Origin: Paractinoplanes toevensis
Lineage (GTDB): Bacteria > Actinomycetota > Actinomycetes > Mycobacteriales > Micromonosporaceae
DNA: 64,000 bases
Reading direction: 5' to 3'
Assembly: GCF_018332695.1 (NCBI RefSeq)
Contig: NZ_BOQN01000071.1
Coordinates: 19,117 to 83,116 of the forward strand
Every line of letters begins with the position of its first letter. Position 1 is the stretch's first letter. The notes below the pieces were generated by a model, which had not been told where the DNA came from, made no database searches, and saw nothing but the letters and a program-made list of their open reading frames with translations. Positions 42,761 through 51,678 of this stretch are shown in pieces. The translations under genes and the position numbers were made by a program.

Positions 42761-44016
42761 CCGAGACGGGCACGGCCGTCGCCATGGCGGCCGTGCAGTT
42801 CCAGCGGGGCGACCCGGACGCCGCGGCCGGTCTGCTCGGGCCGGTGCTCGCGGCCGAGCCGGACAATGTGCGCGCGCTGGTGCTGATGACCCACACCCAG
42901 CTCGCGCTCAAGCACCCGGACCTCGCCTACCAGGTCGCCCAGCGGGCGGTGCAGGTGGCGCCGGACTCGGCCGAGGCGCTCGGCGCGCTCAGCCGGGCCC
43001 TGACCGGGCTGGACCGGCACGACGAGGCGATCGAGGTGGCGCAGCGGGCCAGCCGGCTCGAGCCGGACAACGCGTACCGGCACAACCGGCTCGCCTGGGC
43101 GCTGCTCGGCGACGGCCGGCGGGCGATCGAGGCCGAGCACGCGGCCCGGCTGGCCGTGCAACTCGACCCGAACGAGGCCGACTTCCGGATCACCTACGCC
43201 ATGGTGATGAAGCAGCTCGACTACACCGACCGGGCCCGGCAGGCACTGCGCGACGCGCTCGCCCTGGAACCCGACAACGCGGTGGCGCAGCACGAACTGG
43301 CCACCCTCGACGTGGTGCACCGCAATCCGTTCGCGCTGGGCCGGCTCGCCCGGGGTGCCAGCGGGCTGGCCGGTGCGCTGCGCTCCGACCCCCGGCAGCA
43401 GGCCAGCCGGTTCATGCTCGACGTGGCGCTGCGGCGCTTCCTGGTCTACACGGCCGTGCTGCTCGCGGTGCTGGCCTACGTGGGCTGGCGGATGACCGAG
43501 TTCTCGGTGGCCGGTGCTCGCCTGCTGGCCGGGGCGTCCGCGCTGACCTCGGTGGGGTTCGCGGCGTACTTCGTGCTGCGGCTGGACCGCCCGCTCCGGG
43601 CGTACCTGCTGAACGTGCTCGCCTACGGCCGGCAGCGGATCGCCGCGATCGGCTTCGCGGTCTGCCTTCTGCTGCTGCTCACCTCGACGTTCGCGCCGGC
43701 CGGATGGCTGCCCTGGCTGCTCGGCACCGCCGCCCTGGGCGGCTTCGCGGTCCGGCTGCTGACCGTCTCGGCCAGCAACGCGCACGTGCGGGCGGCCGGC
43801 GTCGGCGCCCAGCCGGACCGGGTCAGCGTCGTGCTCTGGTGGGTGATCATCGCCTGCATGATCACCGCGATCCTGCTGCAGATCGGCACGGCCGACGCCG
43901 CCTGGTGGTTCTCGGCCGCCGCGCTGACCCTGGTGGCCGCGGCCATGGTGTGCCTCGCCGTGATCGTTCGGCGCCGTCGCGCCCGTCGGGAGGCTTTCCG
44001 GGGAATCCGCAGATGA
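42757..44016 (+). CDS. TPR protein with membrane domain
   Basis: A 419-aa protein. The first 200 residues are at least four tetratricopeptide-like helical repeats (motifs such as AALEPDNAVAQHELATL and AVQVAPDSAEALGALSRAL). The C-terminal half has six hydrophobic segments (VYTAVLLAVLAYVGW; AAYFVLRLDR; IGFAVCLLLLLTSTF; WLLGTAALGGF; VVLWWVIIACMITAILL; AAALTLVAAAMVCLAVIV). The ATG overlaps the upstream stop as ATGA. It may scaffold membrane complexes. No catalytic motif is visible. Confidence 0.75.
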   Translation: MTETGTAVAMAAVQFQRGDPDAAAGLLGPVLAAEPDNVRALVLMTHTQLALKHPDLAYQVAQRAVQVAPDSAEALGALSRALTGLDRHDEAIEVAQRASRLEPDNAYRHNRLAWALLGDGRRAIEAEHAARLAVQLDPNEADFRITYAMVMKQLDYTDRARQALRDALALEPDNAVAQHELATLDVVHRNPFALGRLARGASGLAGALRSDPRQQASRFMLDVALRRFLVYTAVLLAVLAYVGWRMTEFSVAGARLLAGASALTSVGFAAYFVLRLDRPLRAYLLNVLAYGRQRIAAIGFAVCLLLLLTSTFAPAGWLPWLLGTAALGGFAVRLLTVSASNAHVRAAGVGAQPDRVSVVLWWVIIACMITAILLQIGTADAAWWFSAAALTLVAAAMVCLAVIVRRRRARREAFRGIRR

Positions 44017-44044
44017 ATTGCGGCTTTTTGCCGAGAATGGGCGA

Positions 44045-44683
44045 GTGAGCCCCGACTCCAGCGCGAAGAGTGCCACCGAGTTGGGCATTGCCCGTGCCGC
44101 GGCGCTGTTCGAGCGGCTCGACGTCCCGGCCGCGATCGCCGCCCTCGAGCCGGCGCTCGCCGCCGACCCCAGCTCGGTGGAGGGCTGGAACCTGATGGCC
44201 CGCCTGCGGCTCGCCGCCGACCAGGCGCCGGCCGCGTTCGACGCGGCCAACCGGGCGATCGCGCTGGCTCCGGACAACCCGCGGTCGCTGGCCACCGCCA
44301 GTCGCGCGCTGTCTCTGCTCGGGCGGCACGAGGAAGCCGTCACGATGGCCTATCGAGCGGTGATCGTCGAGCCGATCAACCCGCTCTGGCACGACCGGGT
44401 GGCGTGGGCGCTGCTCGCCGCCGACCGCCAGTACGCCGACGCCGAGCAGTCCGCGCGCACCGCGATCGGGCTCGACCCGAACGAGGCCCACTACTACTTC
44501 ACGCACGGCGTGACGCTGGACGCGCTCGGGCACTCCGACCAGGCCCGGCAGGCGCTGCTCACCTCGTTGAAGATGGAACCGGAGAACCCGGTCGCCCAGC
44601 ATCGGCTGGCTCTGCTCAACGGCGACGCCGTCCGCGAACCGGAACCGAAGAAGCGCGGCTGGCGCCTCTTCCGCCGTAAGTAA
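44045..44683 (+). CDS. TPR protein
   Basis: A 212-aa protein of tetratricopeptide repeats (AIAALEPALAADPSSVEGWN; AIALAPDNPRSLATASRAL; AVIVEPINPLWHDRVAWAL; LDPNEAHYYFTHGVTL; LKMEPENPVAQHRLALL) with a basic tail (KKRGWRLFRRK). It resembles the repeat half of its neighbour, so it probably arose by duplication. GTG at 44045 is preferred; TTG at 44018 would add nine residues. Confidence 0.75.
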   Translation: MSPDSSAKSATELGIARAAALFERLDVPAAIAALEPALAADPSSVEGWNLMARLRLAADQAPAAFDAANRAIALAPDNPRSLATASRALSLLGRHEEAVTMAYRAVIVEPINPLWHDRVAWALLAADRQYADAEQSARTAIGLDPNEAHYYFTHGVTLDALGHSDQARQALLTSLKMEPENPVAQHRLALLNGDAVREPEPKKRGWRLFRRK

Positions 44684-44732
44684 CCAGGAGGGCCTTCAGT
44701 CCGGTCAAGGAGGTTGGCGGGGCCGGTGGAGG

Positions 44733-45929
44733 TTAACGGGTGTAGGCCAGCAGGTTCAGGTCGCTGACCGACGCCGGCTCGGTCGCCTGCACCAGCAGTT
44801 TTCCGGCGGGGGAGAAGAGCCAGAGCGTCGTGCCCTCGTCGGTGCGGGCCCGGATCAGCAGATTGCCGTCCGGATCGAAGACCGCGCCCACGACACTGCC
44901 GGCCACCGGCAGCGGCTCCAGGTCGCCGGTGGCCGTGTCGACCACCGCGTCGGCTGTGTCCGGGCTCGCGGTGCCGATATCACCGGTGGTCTGCAGCGGC
45001 ACCGTCACGTGGCCGCCGGTCACGTCCACGCTGGTCGGTTTGCACGCGGCCAGGCCGTCCGGGTTGTCCACCGGCTGCCGGTCGCCGAGCATCGGCACCA
45101 CCGCGCTGGCACCACTGGAGGCGATCTTCAGCGAGCAGTACGTGGTCGCGTACACCAGCTTGTTGCCATCGCCCGACCAGCGGAAGTGCTGTCCGGCGGC
45201 GAGGCCGTCGGGCAGCGGGGTCAGCGTGCCCGATTCGACCTGCAGGATCGCCGGGCTGCTCGTGGCCACCAGCAACCGGGCGCCGTCGGGCGACCAGACC
45301 GGGGCCTGCGCCGTGGTGGTGATGCCGGTCGCCACCGGCTGGGCCTGCGCGCTGCCGGTCTCGCCGACCAGCAGCACGTCACCGACGGCGTAGGCGATAC
45401 GGCTGCCGTCCGGGGAGATGCCGACCGCGGAGGGCGCCTCGGACAGCACGGTTGTGGCGTCGCCGTCGCCCGGGGACAGCCGCACCACGTCCGGCTGACT
45501 GCCGGTCTGCTGGTAGAAGACGTGACCGGGCAGGTCGGCCAGCGAGCGGGACTTCGGGGTGGCGGTGGTCGCGGCGGCCCGCGGCTGGTTCTTGCGCCTC
45601 GGCGTCGTGGTGCGGGAGCTCGCGTGGTGCTCCGGCGTCGCCGGCGGGCGGGTCGCCGACGGGATGGGCGACGGCATCGGCTCGGGGGCCGGCGCCGACG
45701 AGGAGAGCAGGGCCATCGGCGTGTGCCCGCTCTCCCGAGCCGGTAGCCGCCACAGGCCGCTGGCCAGCAGCGTCAGCACGGCCAGCGCCGCGACCGTGCC
45801 GATCGCGGCCTCCCGGCGGGCGATCCGCCGGGACCGGTACACCGCCCGGTCGTAGAGGTCGGCCGGCGTGACCTCGCCGGCGAGGTCGTGCAGCGACTCG
45901 CGCAGGCCGTTGTCGCCCGGGGCGCTCAT
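44733..45929 (-). CDS. Membrane protein with extracellular beta-propeller, probable anti-sigma partner
   Basis: A 398-aa protein. A cytoplasmic N-terminus of about 42 residues (MSAPGDNGLRESLHDLAGE) precedes one membrane helix (IGTVAALAVLTLLASGLW), then a Pro/Ser/Thr-rich linker (residues about 75-130) and a TolB/WD40-like propeller of repeated GISPDGSRIAYAVGD-type blades. Its ATG overlaps the stop of an ECF sigma gene as ATGA. That arrangement is typical of SigE-family sigma/anti-sigma pairs, the N-terminal tail being the sigma-binding part. Confidence 0.72.
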   Translation of the reverse strand: MSAPGDNGLRESLHDLAGEVTPADLYDRAVYRSRRIARREAAIGTVAALAVLTLLASGLWRLPARESGHTPMALLSSSAPAPEPMPSPIPSATRPPATPEHHASSRTTTPRRKNQPRAAATTATPKSRSLADLPGHVFYQQTGSQPDVVRLSPGDGDATTVLSEAPSAVGISPDGSRIAYAVGDVLLVGETGSAQAQPVATGITTTAQAPVWSPDGARLLVATSSPAILQVESGTLTPLPDGLAAGQHFRWSGDGNKLVYATTYCSLKIASSGASAVVPMLGDRQPVDNPDGLAACKPTSVDVTGGHVTVPLQTTGDIGTASPDTADAVVDTATGDLEPLPVAGSVVGAVFDPDGNLLIRARTDEGTTLWLFSPAGKLLVQATEPASVSDLNLLAYTR

Positions 45930-46444
45930 CGGGGCTTCTCCGAGGTGAGCACCCGCAGGTCGGGCAGGAGCGTGCGGAGTCGTTCGAGGGCGCGGCCGGT
46001 CTGGGTCTTGACCGTGCTGACCGAGACGCCGAGCAGCTGGGCGGCCTCGGCCTCGGTGTGGTCCTCGAAGTAGCGCAGCACGATCACCGCGCGCTGCTTG
46101 GCACTGAGCGCGAGCAGGGCCCGGCGCAGGGTGAGCCGCTGGACGGCGGCCTCGGCCGGGTCGTCGGCGCCCGCCGGATCGGTCTCGAACTCACCCGGCA
46201 GCACCTCGGCGATCCGCGGCCGGCGCCAGAACGACACCTGCGCGTGGTACATCACCTTCCGGGCGTACGCCTCGGCGTTCTCGGGTTTCTCCAACCGCAA
46301 CCACGCTCGATGGGTGCGGGCCAGAGCCTCCTGGACCAGGTCCTCGGCCAGGTGTTGATCTCCGGTCAGGAGGTATGCCGAGCGCAACAATGCGTGCGTC
46401 CGCGTGCGGACGAAATGCGCATAGTCGGCCTCTCGGGCGTCCAT
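45926..46444 (-). CDS. SigE-family ECF RNA polymerase sigma factor
   Basis: A 172-aa sigma factor. Region 2 (RTHALLRSAYLLTGDQHLAE, DLVQEALARTHRAW) and region 4 (LSAKQRAVIVLRYFEDHTEA, LLGVSVSTVKTQTGRALERL) are clear. The length and the YLLTGD motif are of the SigE-family type. I chose ATG 46444, which precedes the first region-2 helix; a start at 46519 would add 25 residues without homology. It should be held by the membrane propeller protein and released by an external signal. Confidence 0.93.
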   Translation of the reverse strand: MDAREADYAHFVRTRTHALLRSAYLLTGDQHLAEDLVQEALARTHRAWLRLEKPENAEAYARKVMYHAQVSFWRRPRIAEVLPGEFETDPAGADDPAEAAVQRLTLRRALLALSAKQRAVIVLRYFEDHTEAEAAQLLGVSVSTVKTQTGRALERLRTLLPDLRVLTSEKPR

Positions 46445-46720
46445 TCCCAGGTGTCCGATCGAGGGGTGTAGGAAGACGTGAGCGTACCCACGCGGTCCAA
46501 ATACCGCGGTCCCGCTCACGTCTCCCCCTTCCGTTGATCGCCCCCCAACGGATCCCCCGCCGCTCGATGCCTCCCCGTGTGGGCACCGCCCGGCACACGG
46601 TTAGACGCGATCCGGTGAACGACCGGTCGACGGCCGTTCGGCCCATTTTCGAAGTAGTCCGAATGGGTAGGGGGACTAGCGTCGAAGCGTCGGGAGATGC
46701 CCTCGGAGGGAGACCGCGTC
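46445..46720. promoter_or_regulatory. Divergent promoter region (ECF sigma / NADH dehydrogenase)
   Basis: A 276-bp gap without a credible gene. It must hold an autoregulated sigma promoter on one side and the dehydrogenase promoter on the other. GGAGGG at 46706-46711 is the ribosome site of the rightward gene. I see no clear ECF consensus pair. Confidence 0.4.
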
Positions 46721-48013
46721 ATGGCACGTCCCCGGATCGTGATCGTCGGGGCCGGGTTCGCCGGCTTCGCGGCGGCCCGCAAGCTCACCAAGCTGTCGAG
46801 TGGCAGCGCCGATATCGTCGTCATCAATCCGACCGACTACTTCCTCTACCTGCCGCTGCTGCCCGAGGTGGCCACCGGCCTGCTCGAACCGCGCCGGGTC
46901 ACCGTCCCGCTCGCGACGGCGCTGCCGGGTGTCCGCGTGGTGCTGGGCAGCGTCGAGACCTTCGACCTGGACGGTCGGACGGTCACCGTGCGCGACCCGG
47001 AGGGCGCCACCCGCACGATCGGTTACCACCGGCTGGTGATCGCGGCCGGCAGCGTCAACAAGCTGCTGCCGGTGCCCGGGGTGGTGGAGCACGCGCACGG
47101 CTTCCGCGGCATCTCCGAGGCGCTCTACCTGCGCGACCACATCACCCGGCAGATCGAGATGGCCGCCGGCGCGGACGACGAGCGGGAGCGGCAGGCCCGC
47201 TGCACGTTCGTGGTGGCGGGCGCCGGTTACACCGGCACCGAGGTGGCGGCGCAGGGCGTGCTTTACACCGACGACCTGGTCAGATCTCGCCCCACGCTGC
47301 ACGGGCGGCCGCGCTGGCTGCTGCTGGACACCGCCGAGCGGGTGCTGCCCTCGCTCGACCACCGGCTGGCCGACGCCGCCGACCAGGTGCTGCGCCGGCG
47401 CGGCGTCGAAGTGCTGATGAAGACGAGTGTGGAGGAGGCGACCGCGGACGGGGTGCGGTTGTCCAGCGGCGAGTTCGTGCCGACCCGGTCGCTGATCTGG
47501 TGTGTCGGGGTGCGACCCGACCCGCTGGTCGAAGGGCTCGGGCTGGCCACCGACCACGGCCGGCTCGTGGTCGACGAGTACCTCAACGTTCCGGGACGGC
47601 CGGACGTCTACGCGATCGGCGATGCCGCCGCCGTGCCCGACCTGACCATGCCCGGTGAGATCACCGGGATGACCGCCCAGCACGCGGTCCGGCACGGTGC
47701 GACCGCGGCGGGCAACATCGCGGCCACCTACGGGTACGGGCGCCGGCGCGCCTACAAGCATCACGACCTGGGGTTCGTCGTCGATCTGGGCGGGCTGGAC
47801 TCGGCCGCCAATCCGCTTCGTATCCCGCTGCGGGGACTGCCCGCCAAGGTGGTCACTCGGGGCTATCACCTGCTGTCGATGCCGGGTAACCGGGTGCGGG
47901 TGGCCGGCGACTGGCTGCTCGACTCGCTGCTGGGCCGGCAGGGGGTTCAACTCGGGCTGATCCGGGGGAGCGCGGTGCCACTGGACAGCGGTAAGCCGTT
48001 CAGTCAGCCATGA
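46721..48013 (+). CDS. Type-2 NADH dehydrogenase-like FAD oxidoreductase
   Basis: A 430-aa flavoprotein with two nucleotide folds: FAD at IVIVGAGFAGFAAARKL (start), and NADH at FVVAGAGYTGTEVAAQ near residue 165, plus the FAD-binding YAIGDAAAV near 305. It is similar to NDH-2 and related quinone reductases, transferring electrons from NADH to menaquinone without pumping protons. The C-terminal 100 residues include a hydrophobic membrane-binding stretch. GGAGGG precedes the ATG. No Cys-based disulphide site is seen. Confidence 0.9.
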   Translation: MARPRIVIVGAGFAGFAAARKLTKLSSGSADIVVINPTDYFLYLPLLPEVATGLLEPRRVTVPLATALPGVRVVLGSVETFDLDGRTVTVRDPEGATRTIGYHRLVIAAGSVNKLLPVPGVVEHAHGFRGISEALYLRDHITRQIEMAAGADDERERQARCTFVVAGAGYTGTEVAAQGVLYTDDLVRSRPTLHGRPRWLLLDTAERVLPSLDHRLADAADQVLRRRGVEVLMKTSVEEATADGVRLSSGEFVPTRSLIWCVGVRPDPLVEGLGLATDHGRLVVDEYLNVPGRPDVYAIGDAAAVPDLTMPGEITGMTAQHAVRHGATAAGNIAATYGYGRRRAYKHHDLGFVVDLGGLDSAANPLRIPLRGLPAKVVTRGYHLLSMPGNRVRVAGDWLLDSLLGRQGVQLGLIRGSAVPLDSGKPFSQP

Positions 48014-48062
48014 TCAGCCGGTTTGCGGGGCGGATGTCCTCTCGGACATACGCCTCACAAGT

Positions 48063-48068
48063 CATAAT
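48063..48068 (+). promoter_or_regulatory. Candidate -10 of the LamG gene (leaderless spacing)
   Basis: CATAAT (close to TATAAT) ends six bases before the ATG at 48075, and no ribosome site lies in between. This suggests transcription begins at the start codon. The -35 region is unclear. Confidence 0.4.
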
Positions 48069-48074
48069 TCGGGC

Positions 48075-48803
48075 ATGCGATCTCGTTGGCTCGGCGTGCT
48101 GGTCGCCGCCGTCACCATCGTCGCCGGCCCGACGCCCGCGCCGGCGGCCACCCCGAACGTCCCGGGCGCCGTCATGGCCCGATACACCTTCAACGCCCGA
48201 GCCGGGGTGATCGTCGACGAGTCCGGGCGCGGGCACACGCTGTCGGTGATCTCCGGGCACGGCGGTTCGGTCCGCTCGGTGGTCCACGGCCAGGGTGCGG
48301 CGCTCGCCTTCCCCTCCCCCTGCGCGGCCCGGGCGTCGATCTGCCCGCACGTCGCACTCCAGTCGCCCAGCACGCCCGACCTGAACCCCGGGACCAGGGA
48401 CATCGCGTACGGCGCCGACGTGCTGCTCGCCCCCGGGCAGACCAGCAAGGGCCAGAACATCGTGCAGAAGGGTTACTCCACCACGAGCAGCCAGTGGAAG
48501 CTGCAGATCGACGGGGTGGCCGGCCGGCCCAGCTGCGTGCTGGTCGACCACCGCAAGCCGTTCATCCGGGTGGTGACCAGCTCGGTCACCGCCGCCGACG
48601 GGCGCTGGCACGCGATCGCCTGCCGCCGGACCGGCACCACCCTGGCGGTCTACCTCGACGGGGTGGTGCGCGGCAGCGTGACCGTGCCGGCCGGTCTGTC
48701 GGTGACCAACAACCGCCCGCTCAGCATCGGCGCCAAGGGTGCCTTCGCCGACAACGACCAGTTCAACGGCGCTCTAGACAACGTCTGGGTCGAGGTCGGC
48801 TAG
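48075..48803 (+). CDS. Secreted LamG-like (concanavalin-fold) protein
   Basis: A 242-aa secreted protein: signal peptide MRSRWLGVLVAAVTIVAG with cleavage near PAPAA, followed by one LamG/concanavalin-like lectin domain (YTFNARAGVIVDESG, WKLQIDGVAGRP, DGRWHAIACRRTGTTLAVYL, LSIGAKGAF). It may bind carbohydrate. No cell-wall anchor. Its last 30 bases overlap the convergent DJ-1 gene. Confidence 0.85.
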   Translation: MRSRWLGVLVAAVTIVAGPTPAPAATPNVPGAVMARYTFNARAGVIVDESGRGHTLSVISGHGGSVRSVVHGQGAALAFPSPCAARASICPHVALQSPSTPDLNPGTRDIAYGADVLLAPGQTSKGQNIVQKGYSTTSSQWKLQIDGVAGRPSCVLVDHRKPFIRVVTSSVTAADGRWHAIACRRTGTTLAVYLDGVVRGSVTVPAGLSVTNNRPLSIGAKGAFADNDQFNGALDNVWVEVG

Positions 48804-49469
48804 GGCTTTCAGCACCTCGCTGCCCACCCCGGCGGCACTCTGCGGGTTCTGCCCGGTCACCAGGCGGCCGTCCCGCACCACCTGCGGCTGCCAGTTGGCC
48901 GCACCGACGTGCTTGGCGCCGGCCTGCTCGAGCCGGGTCTGCAGGGCGAACGGGACCACGTCGCTGAGGCCGACCGCGTCCTCCTCGGCGTTGGTGAACG
49001 CGGACACCGTGCGGCCGGCCACCAGGCGCTCGCCGTCGGACAGCCGGACGTCGACCAGGCCGGCCGGGCCGTGGCAGACCGCGCCGACCACGCCGCCGTG
49101 CTCGTAGACATCCCGGACCAGCGCCTGGAGCGCGGTCGAATCGGGGAAGTCCCACATCGTGCCGTGCCCGCCGGCCAGCACCATGGCGTCGTAGTCGGCC
49201 TGGTCGGCGTCGGACACCGCCCGGGTGCCGGCGAGCTGGCGGGCCACGTCCGCGTCGCCCAGGAAGCGCTCCTGCACCGGGTCCGAGCGGTCCTCGCCGT
49301 CCCGCGGCGGGGTGCCGCCGGCGATCGAGAGCAGGTCCACCGCGTAGCCGGCGTCCACGAACTCGGCCCACGGGTGCGCGGCCTCGCCCACGTAGTAGCC
49401 GGTCTTCTTCCCGGTGTCGCCGAGCGGCTCGTGGCTGGTCAGGACGATAGCGATTTTCTTGGTTGCCAT
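48774..49469 (-). CDS. DJ-1/PfpI-family protein
   Basis: A 231-aa single-domain protein. The nucleophilic Cys elbow is GAVCHGPAGL with the Glu motif near SAFTNAEED; other DJ-1 features are YDAMVLAGGHGTMWDF and PWAEFVDAGYAVDLLSI. It resembles class I glutamine-amidotransferase-like Hsp31 chaperone/glyoxalases (glyoxalase III-type). ATG 49469 has GAGG close by. It is divergent from a LysR regulator that probably controls it. Confidence 0.9.
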   Translation of the reverse strand: MATKKIAIVLTSHEPLGDTGKKTGYYVGEAAHPWAEFVDAGYAVDLLSIAGGTPPRDGEDRSDPVQERFLGDADVARQLAGTRAVSDADQADYDAMVLAGGHGTMWDFPDSTALQALVRDVYEHGGVVGAVCHGPAGLVDVRLSDGERLVAGRTVSAFTNAEEDAVGLSDVVPFALQTRLEQAGAKHVGAANWQPQVVRDGRLVTGQNPQSAAGVGSEVLKALADLDPDVV

Positions 49470-49539
49470 GACCTCATGGTTCCCCCGCGACGACCCATCG
49501 AACAAATAGGCAACCCGGCGGCCTACCATCAGAAATCCT

Positions 49540-50391
49540 ATGGATATCTCGCTGGACCTGCTGCGCACCTTCCTGGCCATCTACCGGGAAGGGTCGATCA
49601 CCGGGGCGGCTCGGCGGCTCGGCGTCTCCCAGCCGACGGTGACCGCCCAGCTGCGCGCGCTGGAGACCGCGACGGACCGGCCGCTGTTCACCCGGCAACC
49701 CCGCGGCGTACGCGCCACTCCGGCCGCCGACCTGCTCGCCCGCCGGGTCGCCGACCCGCTCGACCAGCTGGCCGGGGTGCTGCACGGCGAGGACTCCGCG
49801 GTCGTCCACCTCGGCGGGCCCACCGAGTTCCTCACCGCCGTGGTGCTGCCCGCGCTGGGCGGCCTGGTCGCCGAGGGGCTGCAGCTGCGGGTCACGTTCG
49901 GGCTGTCCGACGGGCTGCTCGACGACCTGCGGGCCGGCGCCATCGACCTGGCCGTGCTCAGCGTGCGGCCACGGCAGCGCGGGATCCGGGCCGAGCCGCT
50001 CTGCGACGAGGAGTTCCTGCTGGTCGCGGCGCCCGGAGTGGCCGCCGGCCCGGAGGCGCTGGGCCGGGTGCCGCTGATCGCGTACGCCGAGGACCTGCCG
50101 ATCGTGCGGCGCTACTGGCAGACCGAGTTCGGCAGCCGGCCGGCCCGGGACGGTGCGGTCGTGGTGCCCAACCTGCACGCCGTACTCGCCGTCGTGCTGG
50201 CCGGGGGCGGCTGGAGCGTGCTGCCGGAATACCTGTGCGCCGCCGACCTGGCCGCCGGGCGGCTGGTCAAGCTGCACGAACCGAAGCTGACCCCGCTGAA
50301 CACCCTCTACCTGGCCTGGCGGGCGGGGGAGACCACCGGTGATCGAGTCGCCGCGGCGCTCAGGACGAAGCTCCGGTCGCGACCGCGTTGA
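49540..50391 (+). CDS. LysR-family transcriptional regulator
   Basis: A 283-aa LysR protein: N-terminal HTH (LLRTFLAIYREGSITGAARR, GVSQPTVTAQLRAL) and a substrate-binding domain of the periplasmic-binding fold (LTAVVLPALGGLV, DLAVLSVRPRQRG). The 70-bp gap to the divergent DJ-1 gene should hold its operator. Its last 32 bases overlap the convergent GH18 gene. Confidence 0.93.
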   Translation: MDISLDLLRTFLAIYREGSITGAARRLGVSQPTVTAQLRALETATDRPLFTRQPRGVRATPAADLLARRVADPLDQLAGVLHGEDSAVVHLGGPTEFLTAVVLPALGGLVAEGLQLRVTFGLSDGLLDDLRAGAIDLAVLSVRPRQRGIRAEPLCDEEFLLVAAPGVAAGPEALGRVPLIAYAEDLPIVRRYWQTEFGSRPARDGAVVVPNLHAVLAVVLAGGGWSVLPEYLCAADLAAGRLVKLHEPKLTPLNTLYLAWRAGETTGDRVAAALRTKLRSRPR

Positions 50392-51550
50392 GCAGGTCGG
50401 ACTTCGACGTGTCGCCGGACAGCTCCCAGGCGAACGCGCCTCCGAGAGCCTTGCTCCGGGCGTACGCCATCTTGTCCTTGATGGTTGCTGGGGTGTCGTA
50501 GGACCACCATTGGGTGCCGCAGTGCGCGTAGGCGGTGCCGCCGGCCGTGCCGGTCGGCGGGCAGCGGACCGCCAGGACGTCGTAGTCCTCCAGGCCCTTC
50601 TCGAAGCGGCCGTCGGCCGGGCCGCTCGCCGATCCGCCCGGCTCGGTCGCCGTGACGCCGGTCCAGCCGCGGCCGTAGAAACCGATGCCGAGCAGGATCT
50701 TCTCCGCCGGAACGCCCAGCCTGAGCAACTCGTCGACGGTGGCCGAGGTGGTGTTGGACGTGCGCGGGATGCCGGGGTAGGCGGACAGCGGCGAGTGAGC
50801 CGCGGTGGTCTTCGCGTCGTCGGTGCCGAAGTAGTCGTAGGTCATCGCGCTCAGCCAGTTCGCCGTGCGGGACGCGGCCAGGTAATCGGTCGCCTTGAGC
50901 TTGCCGATGTCGCCGGAGACCGGGGCGCTGATCAGGGCGTCCGGTCCGAGCGCCGAGCGGAGGGCGGTCAGGACCGCGGGCAGCGCGTCCGGGCCGCTGG
51001 TGTCGCAGCTCAGGCCGCACGCGTTCGGGTACTCCCAGTCCACGTCGATGCCGTCGAACAGGCCGGCCCAGCGCGGGTCGCCGAGCAGGTCACGGCAGGA
51101 GGCGGCGAAGCCGGCCGGGTCGCGGGCCGCGGCGGTGAAGCCGTCCGAGCCGGTCCAACCGCCGAACGACCAGATCAGCCGCAGCCCGGGGTGTTTCGCC
51201 TTGAGCTTGCGCAGCTGACCGAAGTTGCCACGCAGCGTGGCGTCCGGGCGGTCGGCGACCCCGTCCACGCTGTCCGGGGCCGGCATCGGTTTCTGGTAGT
51301 CGGCCCACCCGTCCGAGGCCGCGCACCGGCCTTCGGTGACCTTGCCGAACGCGTACACCAGATGGGTGAGTTTGCCGGCGGCGCCGCTCGCGTCGAGATC
51401 TTTCACCTGGAAGTCGCGCCCGTAGACACCCCAGTTCGTGAAGTAGCCGACCACCTTGGCCGTCGGCCGTTCGGGTGCTGGTTCGGTCTTACCGGAACAG
51501 GCGAAGAGCGCCAGCGGCAGCAGAAGGACGGGAAGGGCTAGTCGGCGCAC
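50360..51550 (-). CDS. Family 18 glycoside hydrolase lipoprotein (chitinase-like)
   Basis: A 396-aa enzyme with a lipoprotein signal (MRRLALPVLLLPLALFACSG, lipobox LFAC) so anchored outside the membrane. The TIM barrel has the GH18 motifs RLIWSFGGWTGSDGF and FDGIDVDWEYP (acid/base Glu), MTYDYFG and the final WELSGD. No chitin-binding module is present. It likely degrades chitin or chitin-like oligomers. Seven or eight cysteines suggest disulphides. Confidence 0.93.
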   Translation of the reverse strand: MRRLALPVLLLPLALFACSGKTEPAPERPTAKVVGYFTNWGVYGRDFQVKDLDASGAAGKLTHLVYAFGKVTEGRCAASDGWADYQKPMPAPDSVDGVADRPDATLRGNFGQLRKLKAKHPGLRLIWSFGGWTGSDGFTAAARDPAGFAASCRDLLGDPRWAGLFDGIDVDWEYPNACGLSCDTSGPDALPAVLTALRSALGPDALISAPVSGDIGKLKATDYLAASRTANWLSAMTYDYFGTDDAKTTAAHSPLSAYPGIPRTSNTTSATVDELLRLGVPAEKILLGIGFYGRGWTGVTATEPGGSASGPADGRFEKGLEDYDVLAVRCPPTGTAGGTAYAHCGTQWWSYDTPATIKDKMAYARSKALGGAFAWELSGDTSKSDLLNAVATGASS

Positions 51551-51678
51551 CGCGCCGAAGCTATCCGGAAGCGGGGGAGCGGCGGGCGGTCCGTCCCCCG
51601 AACGGGTGTGACTTCCATGCCGGGGTGATTCCCGGCACGGCGAGCCATCGAAACAGGCGTCTGTGCCATTGTTTTCCG

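Noticed and set aside
44684..44732. Possible terminator between the TPR and propeller genes
   Set aside because: No stem longer than a few base pairs could be found.
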